A stretch of 48,379 nucleotides of DNA from Candidatus Aminicenantes bacterium UBA1061 (GTDB lineage: Bacteria; Acidobacteriota; Aminicenantia; Aminicenantales; Saccharicenantaceae), in contig DCDG01000040.1 of assembly GCA_002316315.1 (NCBI GenBank), positions 1 through 48,379 on the forward strand. The letters run 5' to 3'. The notes below the pieces were generated by a model. The model ran no database searches and was not told where the DNA came from. It saw only the letters and a list, made by a program, of their open reading frames with translations. Every line of letters starts with the position of its first letter. Within the stretch, counting starts at the first letter, position 1. This document shows positions 34,701 to 43,106 of this stretch, piece by piece. Position numbers and translations under genes: made by a program.

Positions 34701-35213
34701 ATGGTCAAAAGAATAAACAAAAGCTCTCTTGAGCGATTCATAAAAAATGATTTACCGAAGAAATTACAAAAAGATCTTCAAGATCTTCGTATCATCAGAG
34801 AAGCTGACATTGCCTGCTGCGTCTATTTCCATCTGAGAAGATTTATAGGTTCAGACAAAACCCTGAAAGTATTCGCTGAGAGACCTTCGAAACAGACAAA
34901 ACATATTGTCGATATGGTCATTTTTAGAGATTTCCCCAATAAGTCTCCAGATCCGCGTATTGCCTTTGAACTCAAATGGAACCGAAAAAGGATATCGAAA
35001 AAGGATAGAGACAGCTTAGACCAATGCATAAGAAAACTAAACCTGGGAAAAGTTTATTTCATTTCGGTTTGCAAGAAAGATGGAGTAAATAAGGTCATTA
35101 AATCGGATTTAGAAAAGTTTAGGCTCTTCGAGATCTATATCTATCCAAATTTACCCCCGAGTAAGTATAAAGAATGGGACGCCAGGCGGGCTAAAGTCAA
35201 AGACAAGTTTTAG
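34701..35213 (+). CDS. Putative PD-(D/E)XK nuclease-like protein
   Basis: 170-residue basic protein of unknown family. The pattern fits a PD-(D/E)XK core: an early helix (EADIACCVYFHLRRFI, residues 34-49, with Glu34), Asp71 in KHIVDMVIF, and Glu90-x-Lys92 in RIAFELKWNRKR, with suitable spacing between strands. A later beta-strand VYFISVCKK follows a helix, as in such folds. GGGGGAGGG gives a ribosome site. It stands alone at the left border of the defence island, before IS21-end-like repeats. Function as nuclease is inferred from the motif only. Confidence 0.6.
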   Translation: MVKRINKSSLERFIKNDLPKKLQKDLQDLRIIREADIACCVYFHLRRFIGSDKTLKVFAERPSKQTKHIVDMVIFRDFPNKSPDPRIAFELKWNRKRISKKDRDSLDQCIRKLNLGKVYFISVCKKDGVNKVIKSDLEKFRLFEIYIYPNLPPSKYKEWDARRAKVKDKF

Positions 35214-35297
35214 TGGACTCGATGAAGAGTACCTAATTGGAGGGATGATTCATCGGTCTTTGCTCAAAGATTGACTTGAATTGATACTAAGGTGCGT

Positions 35298-35370
35298 ATT
35301 CCGACGCAAGTCGGCCGGGCATTCCGATGAGAAGCCGGCCACCCATTCCGGTGGGAAGACGACCATTTTT
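35298..35370. repeat. Three short tandem repeats resembling an IS21-family end
   Basis: ATTCCGACGCAAGTCGGCC (35298), ATTCCGATGAGAAGCCGGCC (35321) and ATTCCGGTGGGAAGACGACC (35345), spaced 23 and 24 bases. Repeats of the kind ATTCCGxxGxxAxxCGGCCxC are, as I recall, typical near the ends of IS21-type elements. No istA or istB gene is in the window, so this would be a leftover end. Confidence 0.5.
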
Positions 35371-35402
35371 GGTCTGAATATGCTAGGCCATTATATTAAT
35401 CT

Positions 35403-37256
35403 CTACTCAATTATGTTATTGAAATTCTCAACCGAATAAATCTGCTCTAATATTTTCTGATATAAATTCTGGCGCTTTCTTATGTCATCTTTTTTAAAAT
35501 GCTCATGTGGTTCAAATGGAAACCCCTTTTCTTTTATAAACCTGATAAACTTTGGGTTGTTTGAATAAAAACCTGGTACTAAGCTTTTAGCAAGATAGTT
35601 TTGATTTTGATTAAGGTATCTATCTCTTTTTTCCATATATGGCAAGTCGCCAAAGCTCTTATTAAAGCTTTCTTCAAGTATCAACAAATCGCCGATCATA
35701 TTTCTCCAATTTTCAAATTCATCTCGTTGGTTAAATTCATCACGATGTTCTTCAAATTTGTCGGCCCAGATATGCTCTACTTGAATTTGCTTTGACATAT
35801 AGTATTTGAAATTATCAGGCTCCCCGCAATTTCTTTCTATATAAGATGTCATCCTTGCCAATAAAAATTTTATGAATCTTTTATTTTGTCCATGTAATCT
35901 GAGATTACTGAAGCCTTCAAGGCTTTCTTCCATTTTATTTATTCTATTCTTTAATATATCCGCTAATTCACCTAAATCCTTGTCTCTCACCTCTTTTACC
36001 AGAGAATACATAGTATATCTGATAGCACTGTGAGAATAAGATTTATAGTTGATCGCCCTTAAAACGACATATGTTTCTAGATATTTTGATACGAGTTTCA
36101 ATTTCTTTTTAATTACATCCTGCGTATCATCAAGTCTTATTGGAGCTATCAATAACGGGTAATATATAGATAAGGCTAATCCTCTTTCATTTATATAAAA
36201 TATACTTTCTAATTCTTGGTCATAATTATTTGCTGCCTTGCTTATCACCTCATATTTTTCAGCATAAAACTTCATCTTTTGGGCTACGAATTTGAAAAAA
36301 TCCTCATCTTTTTTAAGCCCTAATTTGTCCTTGTTATCTCTTACCCACTGGTGAAATCTAGTTCCAATTTTTTCAAAATCCTCATTGGCAGCTCCTTTTT
36401 TTCCGGGTCGAATAGTCTCTGCATACTTTGCTCTGAGCCAGGCTTTAAAGAACTCTAAATCTTCCTCTTTTGAAAGCTTTTTTAGATCAAATATAATGTT
36501 TCGCCAGATATTGTTAACTTGTTGTTTCTGTTCCCCATTTGTAAGATTTGAAATTATATATCCCTTTAGCATTTCTGAAGGGGTAAGGTTGAGCCCCCTA
36601 TCGTTCATTGTTTCGAAGATCTTATATGCGTTGTCATCTGAATATGTCAAAATTTCGACCAAAGCCACATTTTCAATCAACCAATCAATAAAATAAGGTA
36701 GCGCCTCACCTTTTAGTTCGTCTGGGAAGAGTTCTTGAATATCTTTGTACCTTTCAGTTAGGTTCTGGATTGATTCATCCTTTCCATTATTATTATATTC
36801 ATCCCCCTTAAATAACGCTTCCATGACATCATGTCTTTCGGGTATCTGAAGATTGAATGATTTTTGCCCAAATTTTTCTGAAAATATTAAATCGCTTATT
36901 GAGACTTTTTCTTCTCGACCCTTTTGTAGGTTGTTCAAATAAATCAAAAGTAAGGTCAACGAAGTCAACCGCTGCTGGCCATCAATTATGGATTTACCAT
37001 CTTTCTTTTGGCTCAGAACAAAAGGTCCTAAAAAATACCGCTCATAATTCTGAACTTCTCTTCTATCATGACCTTTATCATAATCTGATAGAAAACTATC
37101 AGTAAGATCTTCTATTAATTGCTCGATATGCTTTCGCTGCCATCTATATTCTCTCTGGAAAAAATCTACTGTATATTTCACATTATTTAGAATGTCCTTC
37201 ACTGTTTTATCCATAGCCCTTATGCCTTTAACCTCTAAAGTCTCTTCTTGGTTCAT
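35403..37256 (-). CDS. GmrSD-type (DUF262-DUF1524) type IV restriction protein
   Basis: 617-residue fused GmrS/GmrD-like protein. The N-terminal DUF262 domain has FFQREYRWQRKHIEQLIEDL (about residues 33-52) and the nucleotide-binding SIIDGQQRLTSL (about 88-99). The C-terminal DUF1524 HNH-like domain has VEHIWADKF (about residues 490-500) and NMIGDLLILEESFNKSFGD. Characterised GmrSD enzymes cut DNA with glucosylated hydroxymethylcytosine; related ones attack other modified DNA. The start has AAGGGAG upstream. It is AT-rich and stands alone on the minus strand inside the defence island. Confidence 0.88.
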   Translation of the reverse strand: MNQEETLEVKGIRAMDKTVKDILNNVKYTVDFFQREYRWQRKHIEQLIEDLTDSFLSDYDKGHDRREVQNYERYFLGPFVLSQKKDGKSIIDGQQRLTSLTLLLIYLNNLQKGREEKVSISDLIFSEKFGQKSFNLQIPERHDVMEALFKGDEYNNNGKDESIQNLTERYKDIQELFPDELKGEALPYFIDWLIENVALVEILTYSDDNAYKIFETMNDRGLNLTPSEMLKGYIISNLTNGEQKQQVNNIWRNIIFDLKKLSKEEDLEFFKAWLRAKYAETIRPGKKGAANEDFEKIGTRFHQWVRDNKDKLGLKKDEDFFKFVAQKMKFYAEKYEVISKAANNYDQELESIFYINERGLALSIYYPLLIAPIRLDDTQDVIKKKLKLVSKYLETYVVLRAINYKSYSHSAIRYTMYSLVKEVRDKDLGELADILKNRINKMEESLEGFSNLRLHGQNKRFIKFLLARMTSYIERNCGEPDNFKYYMSKQIQVEHIWADKFEEHRDEFNQRDEFENWRNMIGDLLILEESFNKSFGDLPYMEKRDRYLNQNQNYLAKSLVPGFYSNNPKFIRFIKEKGFPFEPHEHFKKDDIRKRQNLYQKILEQIYSVENFNNIIE

Positions 37257-37702
37257 AATTATTACTCCCTTAATATGTTAAATTGGCGGATTGACTCTGA
37301 CCTTTGCTGTCAGTATATTATTATATAGTTTCTCTGACAGACTGCAAATAAACTTCCTCTTTCTCGATGTTAAATCTATTAAAGCAAGATCTTATGGGGA
37401 CTCTGGCATCGAGGACAATTTGATAAATATCCTATTCTCGAACACCACCCCCAGTGAATACATTTTTTCTTTTGACTTTTTAAATGTTTATTTATATAAG
37501 TATATTTAAATCGGGAATGAGGAGAAACTTAGCTTGATAATGGCCTTTAAATAAAGACACTGATTACAAAATAATAAATATTGGGCCAATAGGGGAATGA
37601 AAATTTGCTATTAACTTGCAAGCACTATGACACCGAAGGAAAATAATGGAATAAATATATCCTTTTGCGGGGTCAAGAAGGTTTTTAACCTAAAAAAGGT
37701 TA
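37257..37702. other. 446-base AT-rich divergent intergenic region
   Basis: It lies between the GmrSD gene and the five-gene operon, so it should hold both promoters. No single consensus pair stands out among many AT-rich candidates. A short open frame at 37291-37509 has no ribosome site and looks accidental. No repeats or RNA structure are evident. Confidence 0.5.
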
Positions 37703-38239
37703 ATGATGCAAATTGATTATGTAGAAATTGTTACAGATAAGCCCATTCAGAAATTTTTATTGAAGTTTTATTTGACTGATTATCCTATGGAAAATCTCGT
37801 CCTTATTAGTCCTTTCATCGGTAATCTCGAAGGAAATCGGATCACTTTAGATAGTGTGTGCAAAAAGGCAGCTACTAGAAAAATGCCGATTTATGTCATC
37901 ACGAGGACTCCAGAAGAAAAATATCAGGAAGATGCAATAAACACCCTTATTAATTATGACTACGTGGAGCTTCGATTTAACGAATCGTTGCATGCCAAGC
38001 TTTATTTTTGTTTGTGTTATGATGAGTCAAAGAGCTTTGCACTCCTAGGATCAGCAAACCTAACTAGAAACTCTATAGAACAAAATATTGAAATTGCTAT
38101 GATGATTTATGGAAAAGGTCCTGGGCGAGAACTCTTGAAGGAATTCTCTCGCTGGGGCCTCGAAAGGCTAAGGACACTAAATGAGACGAAACTAATAAAG
38201 AAGATAAAAGTGCAAAGGAGGCAATATTATGGACTTTAA
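37703..38239 (+). CDS. Single-motif phospholipase D-family nuclease-like protein, gene 1 of defence operon
   Basis: 178-residue protein with one PLD (HKD-like) motif: His97-x-Lys99 in LHAKLYF, then GSANLTRNSIEQNIEIAM (about residues 116-133), where an asparagine and glutamates complete the site. Small one-motif PLD proteins such as Nuc and BfiI act as dimeric nucleases, and PLD nucleases occur in several phage-defence systems. The N-terminal VLISPFIGN and the strand IYVITRTP fit the fold. It begins the operon. Its last 11 bases overlap the start of the ATPase gene, and the AAAGGAGG site of the next gene lies inside it. Confidence 0.8.
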   Translation: MMQIDYVEIVTDKPIQKFLLKFYLTDYPMENLVLISPFIGNLEGNRITLDSVCKKAATRKMPIYVITRTPEEKYQEDAINTLINYDYVELRFNESLHAKLYFCLCYDESKSFALLGSANLTRNSIEQNIEIAMMIYGKGPGRELLKEFSRWGLERLRTLNETKLIKKIKVQRRQYYGL

Positions 38240-39386
38240 ACAATGGTTTTGTCTTAATGGGAGGGAAAGTTTTACGATCGATCCCAAGGTGAATCCAAAG
38301 GATGCAAAATTTTATTTCGGTAGGGCAGAGATTAAAAACCGTATAAAAGCTCAACTAAGACGCTCATTTGTTGAACCGGGTGTTCCCAAGATGGTCATTT
38401 ATGGCTCTTTCGGCTCTGGAAAAACGCAGACACTTTTTCATTTGGAATATTCACTCCAAAATGAACGTCCCGAGGCTTGTCATCAGATTCCTAAACTTCT
38501 TCACTTAGACCTTGAGATGAACAGTAAATCTGACCATAAAAATTGGCATCTTCAATTACTAGAGACTTTGGGGAAGCCTATTGTTTCTAATTGGATAGAT
38601 AAGCTCTTCAGTCAAACTCAAAACCTTGATTTAGAACTTAAAAATATCTTTGGGAACGTTAATATGGCAGAAGCAGCAAAAAATTTAAGAGTGGGTGGAG
38701 ACATGGGGCTACTTGCCTGGCGATGGTTCTGTGGATATGAATTAAAGCCAAATGAACTGGAACGCTTAAACGTCACAAGATCCTTAGGTGATCTTGGTGC
38801 GGGCGACATGATAAATGCTCTCGTCGGTATAGGACGGCTTGCAGAAAGGAACGGGGAAAAACTTATCTTTCTCATGGACGAGGCAGAGCAGTTCAAAAAT
38901 GTAAAAACTGGTGATGCAACTGAGTCTCTCCATACTTATTTGAGAAAACTGGCAGAACCTTCAAATTCATCTGTGGGTTATATTTTAGCTTCTTATGCTT
39001 TAACGCTTGACGATATGGCAGAACTTATTGTAAGAGCGGACGTTAGAACACGAATAGGCGAGAATAACTTTATTGAGATCCCTCCTCTTCCTTCTATTCA
39101 TGACGTCCAGGTATTCTTAAAAGAGCTTCTTTTAGAATTAATAAATCAAAATCAGGCGGAAGAAAAGATCCATAATGAATCTCTTGGGGTAAGTCTCGAG
39201 ACTTATCCATTTACGGCAGAATCTTTTAGCATACTTTGTGAATATGCTTCTCAGGATCCCATTAAAGCGCTACCAAGAAACTTGATCAAAGCTGTCAATG
39301 AATGCGCTATTTCCGCATGGGACGAGAGGAAACCTATCATTGATCCGAACATTGTTAACGAAATTGCTCCTCTTATTTTTGGATGA
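38229..39386 (+). CDS. AAA/STAND-like ATPase, gene 2 of defence operon
   Basis: 385-residue P-loop ATPase. Walker A is GSFGSGKT at about residues 59-66, Walker B LIFLMDEAEQF at about 212-222, and a sensor-like arginine region (ADVRTRIGENNF) follows at about 268. The layout resembles ORC/Cdc6-type or MoxR-like AAA proteins. The N-terminal FYFGRAEIKNRIKAQLRR precedes the P-loop, as in ATPases that bind partner proteins. It overlaps the PLD gene by 11 bases and the HerA-like gene by four bases (ATGA), showing tight translational coupling. Its role (sensor, loader or nuclease activator) is inferred. Confidence 0.8.
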   Translation: MDFKQWFCLNGRESFTIDPKVNPKDAKFYFGRAEIKNRIKAQLRRSFVEPGVPKMVIYGSFGSGKTQTLFHLEYSLQNERPEACHQIPKLLHLDLEMNSKSDHKNWHLQLLETLGKPIVSNWIDKLFSQTQNLDLELKNIFGNVNMAEAAKNLRVGGDMGLLAWRWFCGYELKPNELERLNVTRSLGDLGAGDMINALVGIGRLAERNGEKLIFLMDEAEQFKNVKTGDATESLHTYLRKLAEPSNSSVGYILASYALTLDDMAELIVRADVRTRIGENNFIEIPPLPSIHDVQVFLKELLLELINQNQAEEKIHNESLGVSLETYPFTAESFSILCEYASQDPIKALPRNLIKAVNECAISAWDERKPIIDPNIVNEIAPLIFG

Positions 39387-40852
39387 TAACTATGAAAAGG
39401 TTTACTGTAAAACCCAAGCTAACTCACTTAAAGCGGCTCCTTGTCGGAAATATAGACGAGGGAAAAGAGCATATCTTCCTTGGCAGACTTGCTGAGGCAG
39501 GCCAACTCGTAAGAATTGATTTCGATGTTTCTTCTCCTCATGTCATTGCAATATTTGGTAAAAGAGGATCAGGGAAATCTTACACCTTAGGAAGTTTCCT
39601 TGAGGGATTATGTACTAAGGATCCAATAAATAGCATTTCAACTATTACGAAAACTCAAGCTGCATTATTATTCGATACATTAGGCATTTTTCAGTGGATA
39701 AATATTCCTCTCGCCGAAAATTCTCCCCAGGAGCTACTGAAAGAACAGGCTTTATTCCAGAAAGGATGGGATATAAAAAGTGAAGCCTTAGATGTTCAAA
39801 TCTGGCAACCAAGAGGAGCATCATTAATATCTAGTGATCATAAGGAATTTACTATTAACTGTGCAGACTTTACTGCATCAGACTGGGGTTATCTTTTTGG
39901 TGTAGATATTCTTCAAGACCGGATGGGCCAGCTTCTCAATGATGCCTATGAAAAAGTAGTAAATGAAGGGTGGTCCAATGGTTCATCAAGCTTTCCGCCG
40001 AGACCAAAATATGCAATTGAAGATCTTTTAGATTGTATACAAAATGATAGTGAGCTCTTGAATAACTATCATAATGAGACCAGAAGAGCTATAGTTCAGC
40101 AACTTTCTGTTTACTGGCGTAATCCACTGTTTCAGCCAAAAAGAAAAATCCCAGAAGCTTTGAAATGGCTAACAGATAAAGACCTGGTTTCTGCACAAGA
40201 TATCAAAGCCTATGAATCTACTGAAGGCACATCATTGACAGAGTTGTTAAAGCCTGGATATCTGAGCGTACTCCTTTTGCATAAGATGCCAGATGAGCTT
40301 CGCTTTGTTCTTATAGTCTCTTTAATCCGCAAGATCATGCAAGCACGAATAGAAACTTCTGAAATAGAGAAGAACTTAAGAATTCTTCCTAACCTAAGGG
40401 ATGAAGAGATAAAGGTCATGCAGGAAAAAATATGCTATGGTGTTCCTCCGACCTGGATCGTTGCAGACGAAGCTCAAAACTTTCTTCCATCTGAGAGAAA
40501 GACAACGGCAACCGATATCCTTATAAGGCTTGTTCGAGAAGGAAGAAACTTCGGGCTTTCATTTATGCTTACAACCCAGCAGCCATCTGCAATAGATCCG
40601 CGAATCCTTGCGCAAGTTGATACTTTGATGGTTCATAAGTTAACAGTCCAAGGAGACATTGAATATATAAGGCGAAATTTAAAATCTGGATTACCAGAAG
40701 AGATTAAATATGGAAACACTATTCTTCCCTTTGACAACTTGTTGAGGTCTTTGGATACCGGACAGGCAGTCATTTCAAATACTGAAGCAGACAGAGCTTT
40801 TATTGTAGATGTCAGACCGCGAGTAAGTGTTCATGGGGGCTTTGGAGTCTAA
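39383..40852 (+). CDS. HerA/FtsK-like hexameric ATPase (DUF87), gene 3 of defence operon
   Basis: 489-residue HerA-like DNA-translocase ATPase. The N-terminal beta-barrel-like region (HAS-barrel position) contains HIFLGRLAEAGQLVRIDFDV. Walker A is FGKRGSGKSYTLGSF at about residues 57-71. Walker B is TWIVADEAQNFL at about 355-366. Then come REGRNFGLSFMLTTQQPSAI, with the typical arginine and glutamine sensors, and the C-terminal DTGQAVISN. In other defence systems HerA works with Sir2, DUF4297 or NurA nucleases; here the PLD protein is the likely nuclease partner. The ATG at 39383 overlaps the previous stop; ATG 39392 is an alternative. Confidence 0.88.
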   Translation: MITMKRFTVKPKLTHLKRLLVGNIDEGKEHIFLGRLAEAGQLVRIDFDVSSPHVIAIFGKRGSGKSYTLGSFLEGLCTKDPINSISTITKTQAALLFDTLGIFQWINIPLAENSPQELLKEQALFQKGWDIKSEALDVQIWQPRGASLISSDHKEFTINCADFTASDWGYLFGVDILQDRMGQLLNDAYEKVVNEGWSNGSSSFPPRPKYAIEDLLDCIQNDSELLNNYHNETRRAIVQQLSVYWRNPLFQPKRKIPEALKWLTDKDLVSAQDIKAYESTEGTSLTELLKPGYLSVLLLHKMPDELRFVLIVSLIRKIMQARIETSEIEKNLRILPNLRDEEIKVMQEKICYGVPPTWIVADEAQNFLPSERKTTATDILIRLVREGRNFGLSFMLTTQQPSAIDPRILAQVDTLMVHKLTVQGDIEYIRRNLKSGLPEEIKYGNTILPFDNLLRSLDTGQAVISNTEADRAFIVDVRPRVSVHGGFGV

Positions 40853-42111
40853 TGGAATTTATCAGGGCTATAGAAAATCCCAGGAAATGTATGCAACGAC
40901 TTGGATTTTTAAAGTGGTTAGCCTTCTATTGCTCGAAGAGTGCAACGTCAAATCTATCTATTTTAGGAAATAATCTAATATCTACTGTTTCCAAAAAAAT
41001 TCTAGTCCCCGTTACTGAAGAATTAATCCTATATATAAAATCAGCCCTAGTTTCCCCCGTTCATCGCGGGATATTTGCACAAGTAAATCAACAAAAAAAT
41101 GAAGGGGACATAAAAAAGACTATAAGTGTTGAGTTGCAAGATGCCTACTTATCCTCTTTTGATTTACCTTCGCGGAGAGGAAGATTAGCGAAAGATGAGT
41201 GGTTTGAATATCCTTCACTTGCAATTGGGCTGGCTTTGATAAAAAAAGGCACGTATTCTCTATCGGTAAGAGGAGTCTCTTTTTTAAGCCTAGTTATAAA
41301 AGAAGAAATTGATGCATTTAAACAATATGATAAAGAATTCAATCCATTTAAGATGTCGATGAAACAAAAGCTTCTGTTACTATATTGCCTCGTTGATAAT
41401 GATGGCCAAATGTTAAAGCCGCTTTATAAAGATATAATAAAAAAAGACAATACCTTTTCTGACATCGAAGCCTCAGAATCTTTAGACGAAATATTCTCAG
41501 GATTATTAAAAGAGTCAAGGCCCAGGGTACGTAGCGGAGATGATATAAAGAGAATACAAAGAATTGAAAAAACCATAGAAAGACTTAAGACAGTTAAAGG
41601 GAAACCAAGTACAGGAGGTGGAGGTGTTAGACATGAAACCATCGCAGTAAGACTCGAACCGTTCGTAGATCTTGGCCTCCTTTTAAAACCTGATCCGTTT
41701 GCCTATCGATATAGGTCTACAGATGCAACGAAAAGTTTTTTTGAACCTTTGATATGCTCAGATGGCATAGACGTTTTTTTACGTAATTCTTTTTTTAGCA
41801 CAGTAAATAGTACATACAAGCTTGATGCTGTTCACCATACTGGAAGGGATATAGTATTACCAGCAATCCAAAAAGCGTTTATAACGCTAAAAAGCCCACT
41901 CGGCTATGCACCAATCTTGGAAGTGTCGCTTCTGGCAGCGATTAACTCAATTACAGAGAACAGAACATTTTTTGAACTCTCAGAATGCTTAGAAATACTC
42001 AAATCCATTCAGAAGGAAAGACCAGAGCTAGTAAGGTTCAATGTTGACCGCTGGGGTACTTTAACATTTGTAAAATTTAACGGAGATATAACGAAAGCAA
42101 TTGGAGCTTAG
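40852..42111 (+). CDS. Unrecognised 419-residue protein, gene 4 of defence operon
   Basis: No family recognised. The start overlaps the HerA-like stop by one base (TAATG). The protein is mostly alpha-helical, with a basic linker (RIQRIEKTIERLKTVKGKPS, about residues 243-262) and a glycine run GGGGVRHE. The segments before and after the linker (MSMKQKLLLLYCLVDNDGQ, and the C-terminal LEVSLLAAINSITENRTFF with RFNVDRWGTLTFVKF) look like winged-helix modules. It may be the DNA-binding or substrate-recognition subunit of the system. It is AT-rich, like its neighbours, and its presence in the middle of the operon suggests that it is essential to the complex. Confidence 0.75.
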   Translation: MEFIRAIENPRKCMQRLGFLKWLAFYCSKSATSNLSILGNNLISTVSKKILVPVTEELILYIKSALVSPVHRGIFAQVNQQKNEGDIKKTISVELQDAYLSSFDLPSRRGRLAKDEWFEYPSLAIGLALIKKGTYSLSVRGVSFLSLVIKEEIDAFKQYDKEFNPFKMSMKQKLLLLYCLVDNDGQMLKPLYKDIIKKDNTFSDIEASESLDEIFSGLLKESRPRVRSGDDIKRIQRIEKTIERLKTVKGKPSTGGGGVRHETIAVRLEPFVDLGLLLKPDPFAYRYRSTDATKSFFEPLICSDGIDVFLRNSFFSTVNSTYKLDAVHHTGRDIVLPAIQKAFITLKSPLGYAPILEVSLLAAINSITENRTFFELSECLEILKSIQKERPELVRFNVDRWGTLTFVKFNGDITKAIGA

Positions 42112-42115
42112 AGGA

Positions 42116-42907
42116 ATGGCTATACCTCCAGAGAAAGAGATAAGAATCCCTCTTTTACATCTTATTCACTTTCTGGGTGGGGTTGGAAGTGCTCGCATCG
42201 TTTGTGATGCTCTAGCCAAATATTTTAAGCTCAGTAAAGAAGAGATGGATGAGACTCTACCTTCAGGCCGTTACAAAAAATTTGACAACCATGTTCAGGC
42301 CGCCAAAAACATGCTTTGCTCATTGGGCCTTTTAGACAATTCTGCCCGCGGCCTGTGGAAAATTACAGAAAAAGGTAGGCAGCACTTATCTAAAATGGGC
42401 CTATTAGATAAGTCTTTCTTACAGGATGTTCATGAATTACGTTTGTTTGATGAAACTCAACTACCGAAGCCTGAAGATCAACAGCTTCTGGAGCTTGTTA
42501 TTGACGAAGTTGTTCCAAATGGGCCCAAGAGATTTCCCGAAGATTTCTGCAATAATGATTGCGGCGAGTTTTATGAGTTAGAACTGCCAGGAATACAACT
42601 ACAGCTTGCCCCCTTATCCAATACTACCATTGTTTCCCGAAAGGGTTATTTTCGCTATCAAGCGAAGAACCCTCCTGAGGCAAAATATATTCTTTACGCA
42701 AATAATGTCGGGTCCAAGAAGATAAAGATACCAAAAGACAACCTTACGTTATTTAAGATGGTAAAGGGCTATGAAAAATATTGTAACGAAATAATACAAC
42801 AAGCTTTTCAACTTTTTCTCGAGTTCACAAATGATGAAGCAAGAGCCGAATATCTCTTGAAACAACTTGAAAAAAAGCTTGATTTAAGGTTTAACAGCAA
42901 TGAATGA
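42116..42907 (+). CDS. Winged-helix protein with Mrr-N-like domain, gene 5 of defence operon
   Basis: 263-residue protein. Residues about 5-90 resemble the Mrr N-terminal winged helix: IRIPLLHLIHFLGGVGSARI, then AAKNMLCSLGLLDNSARGLW and KITEKGRQHLS. No PD-(D/E)XK catalytic core of Mrr follows; the remaining residues (about 120-263) are unrecognised, with a helical C-terminus (EYLLKQLEKKLDLRF). The chosen ATG (42116) has GGAG nine bases upstream, inside the end of gene 4; a TTG at 42101 would overlap it. It is the last gene of the operon. A DNA-recognition role is inferred. Confidence 0.7.
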   Translation: MAIPPEKEIRIPLLHLIHFLGGVGSARIVCDALAKYFKLSKEEMDETLPSGRYKKFDNHVQAAKNMLCSLGLLDNSARGLWKITEKGRQHLSKMGLLDKSFLQDVHELRLFDETQLPKPEDQQLLELVIDEVVPNGPKRFPEDFCNNDCGEFYELELPGIQLQLAPLSNTTIVSRKGYFRYQAKNPPEAKYILYANNVGSKKIKIPKDNLTLFKMVKGYEKYCNEIIQQAFQLFLEFTNDEARAEYLLKQLEKKLDLRFNSNE

Positions 42908-42939
42908 ATAGCGGCGAAATTGGCCATGCCAAGTTTAGT

Positions 42940-43090
42940 TCGCAATTTGGCCATCGCAAAATCTCCATTTATTAACAATAGCTAGCAACCTGGGCCTGCT
43001 CTGACTCTAATAGCTGACCAAGGTTATCTGCCCTGACGTATGTATACTCATCGGGCCGATCCTATGAGTGTTCTTTGAGGTAGGACAACG
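42940..43090 (+). repeat. Diverged direct repeat, copy A, flanking the restriction-modification cassette
   Basis: It shares an ordered series of words with copy B at about 45424-45580: TTTGGCCATCG then AAAA-TCTC, GGGCC followed by CTC, CTAATAGCTGAC (B: CTAACTGCTGAC), ATCTGCC-TGA, and TATGAG with GAGGTAGGA. Spacing is roughly kept over 150 bases. It lies after the five-gene operon and before the endonuclease gene. The alignment was done by eye. Confidence 0.45.
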
Positions 43091-43106
43091 TCGATCTCAC
43101 ACTTTT

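Noticed and set aside
37291..37509. Short open frame in the divergent AT-rich gap
   Set aside because: No ribosome site and the composition expected from AT-rich non-coding DNA.
37703..42907. Five-gene operon as DISARM, BREX or the Dpd system
   Set aside because: DISARM needs a DUF1998 protein and a helicase, BREX needs PglZ and BrxC-like proteins, and Dpd needs a TGT-like DpdA. None is present; only the PLD and ATPase classes are shared.
42116..42907. Full Mrr restriction endonuclease
   Set aside because: Only the N-terminal winged helix resembles Mrr; no PD-(D/E)XK catalytic motif follows.
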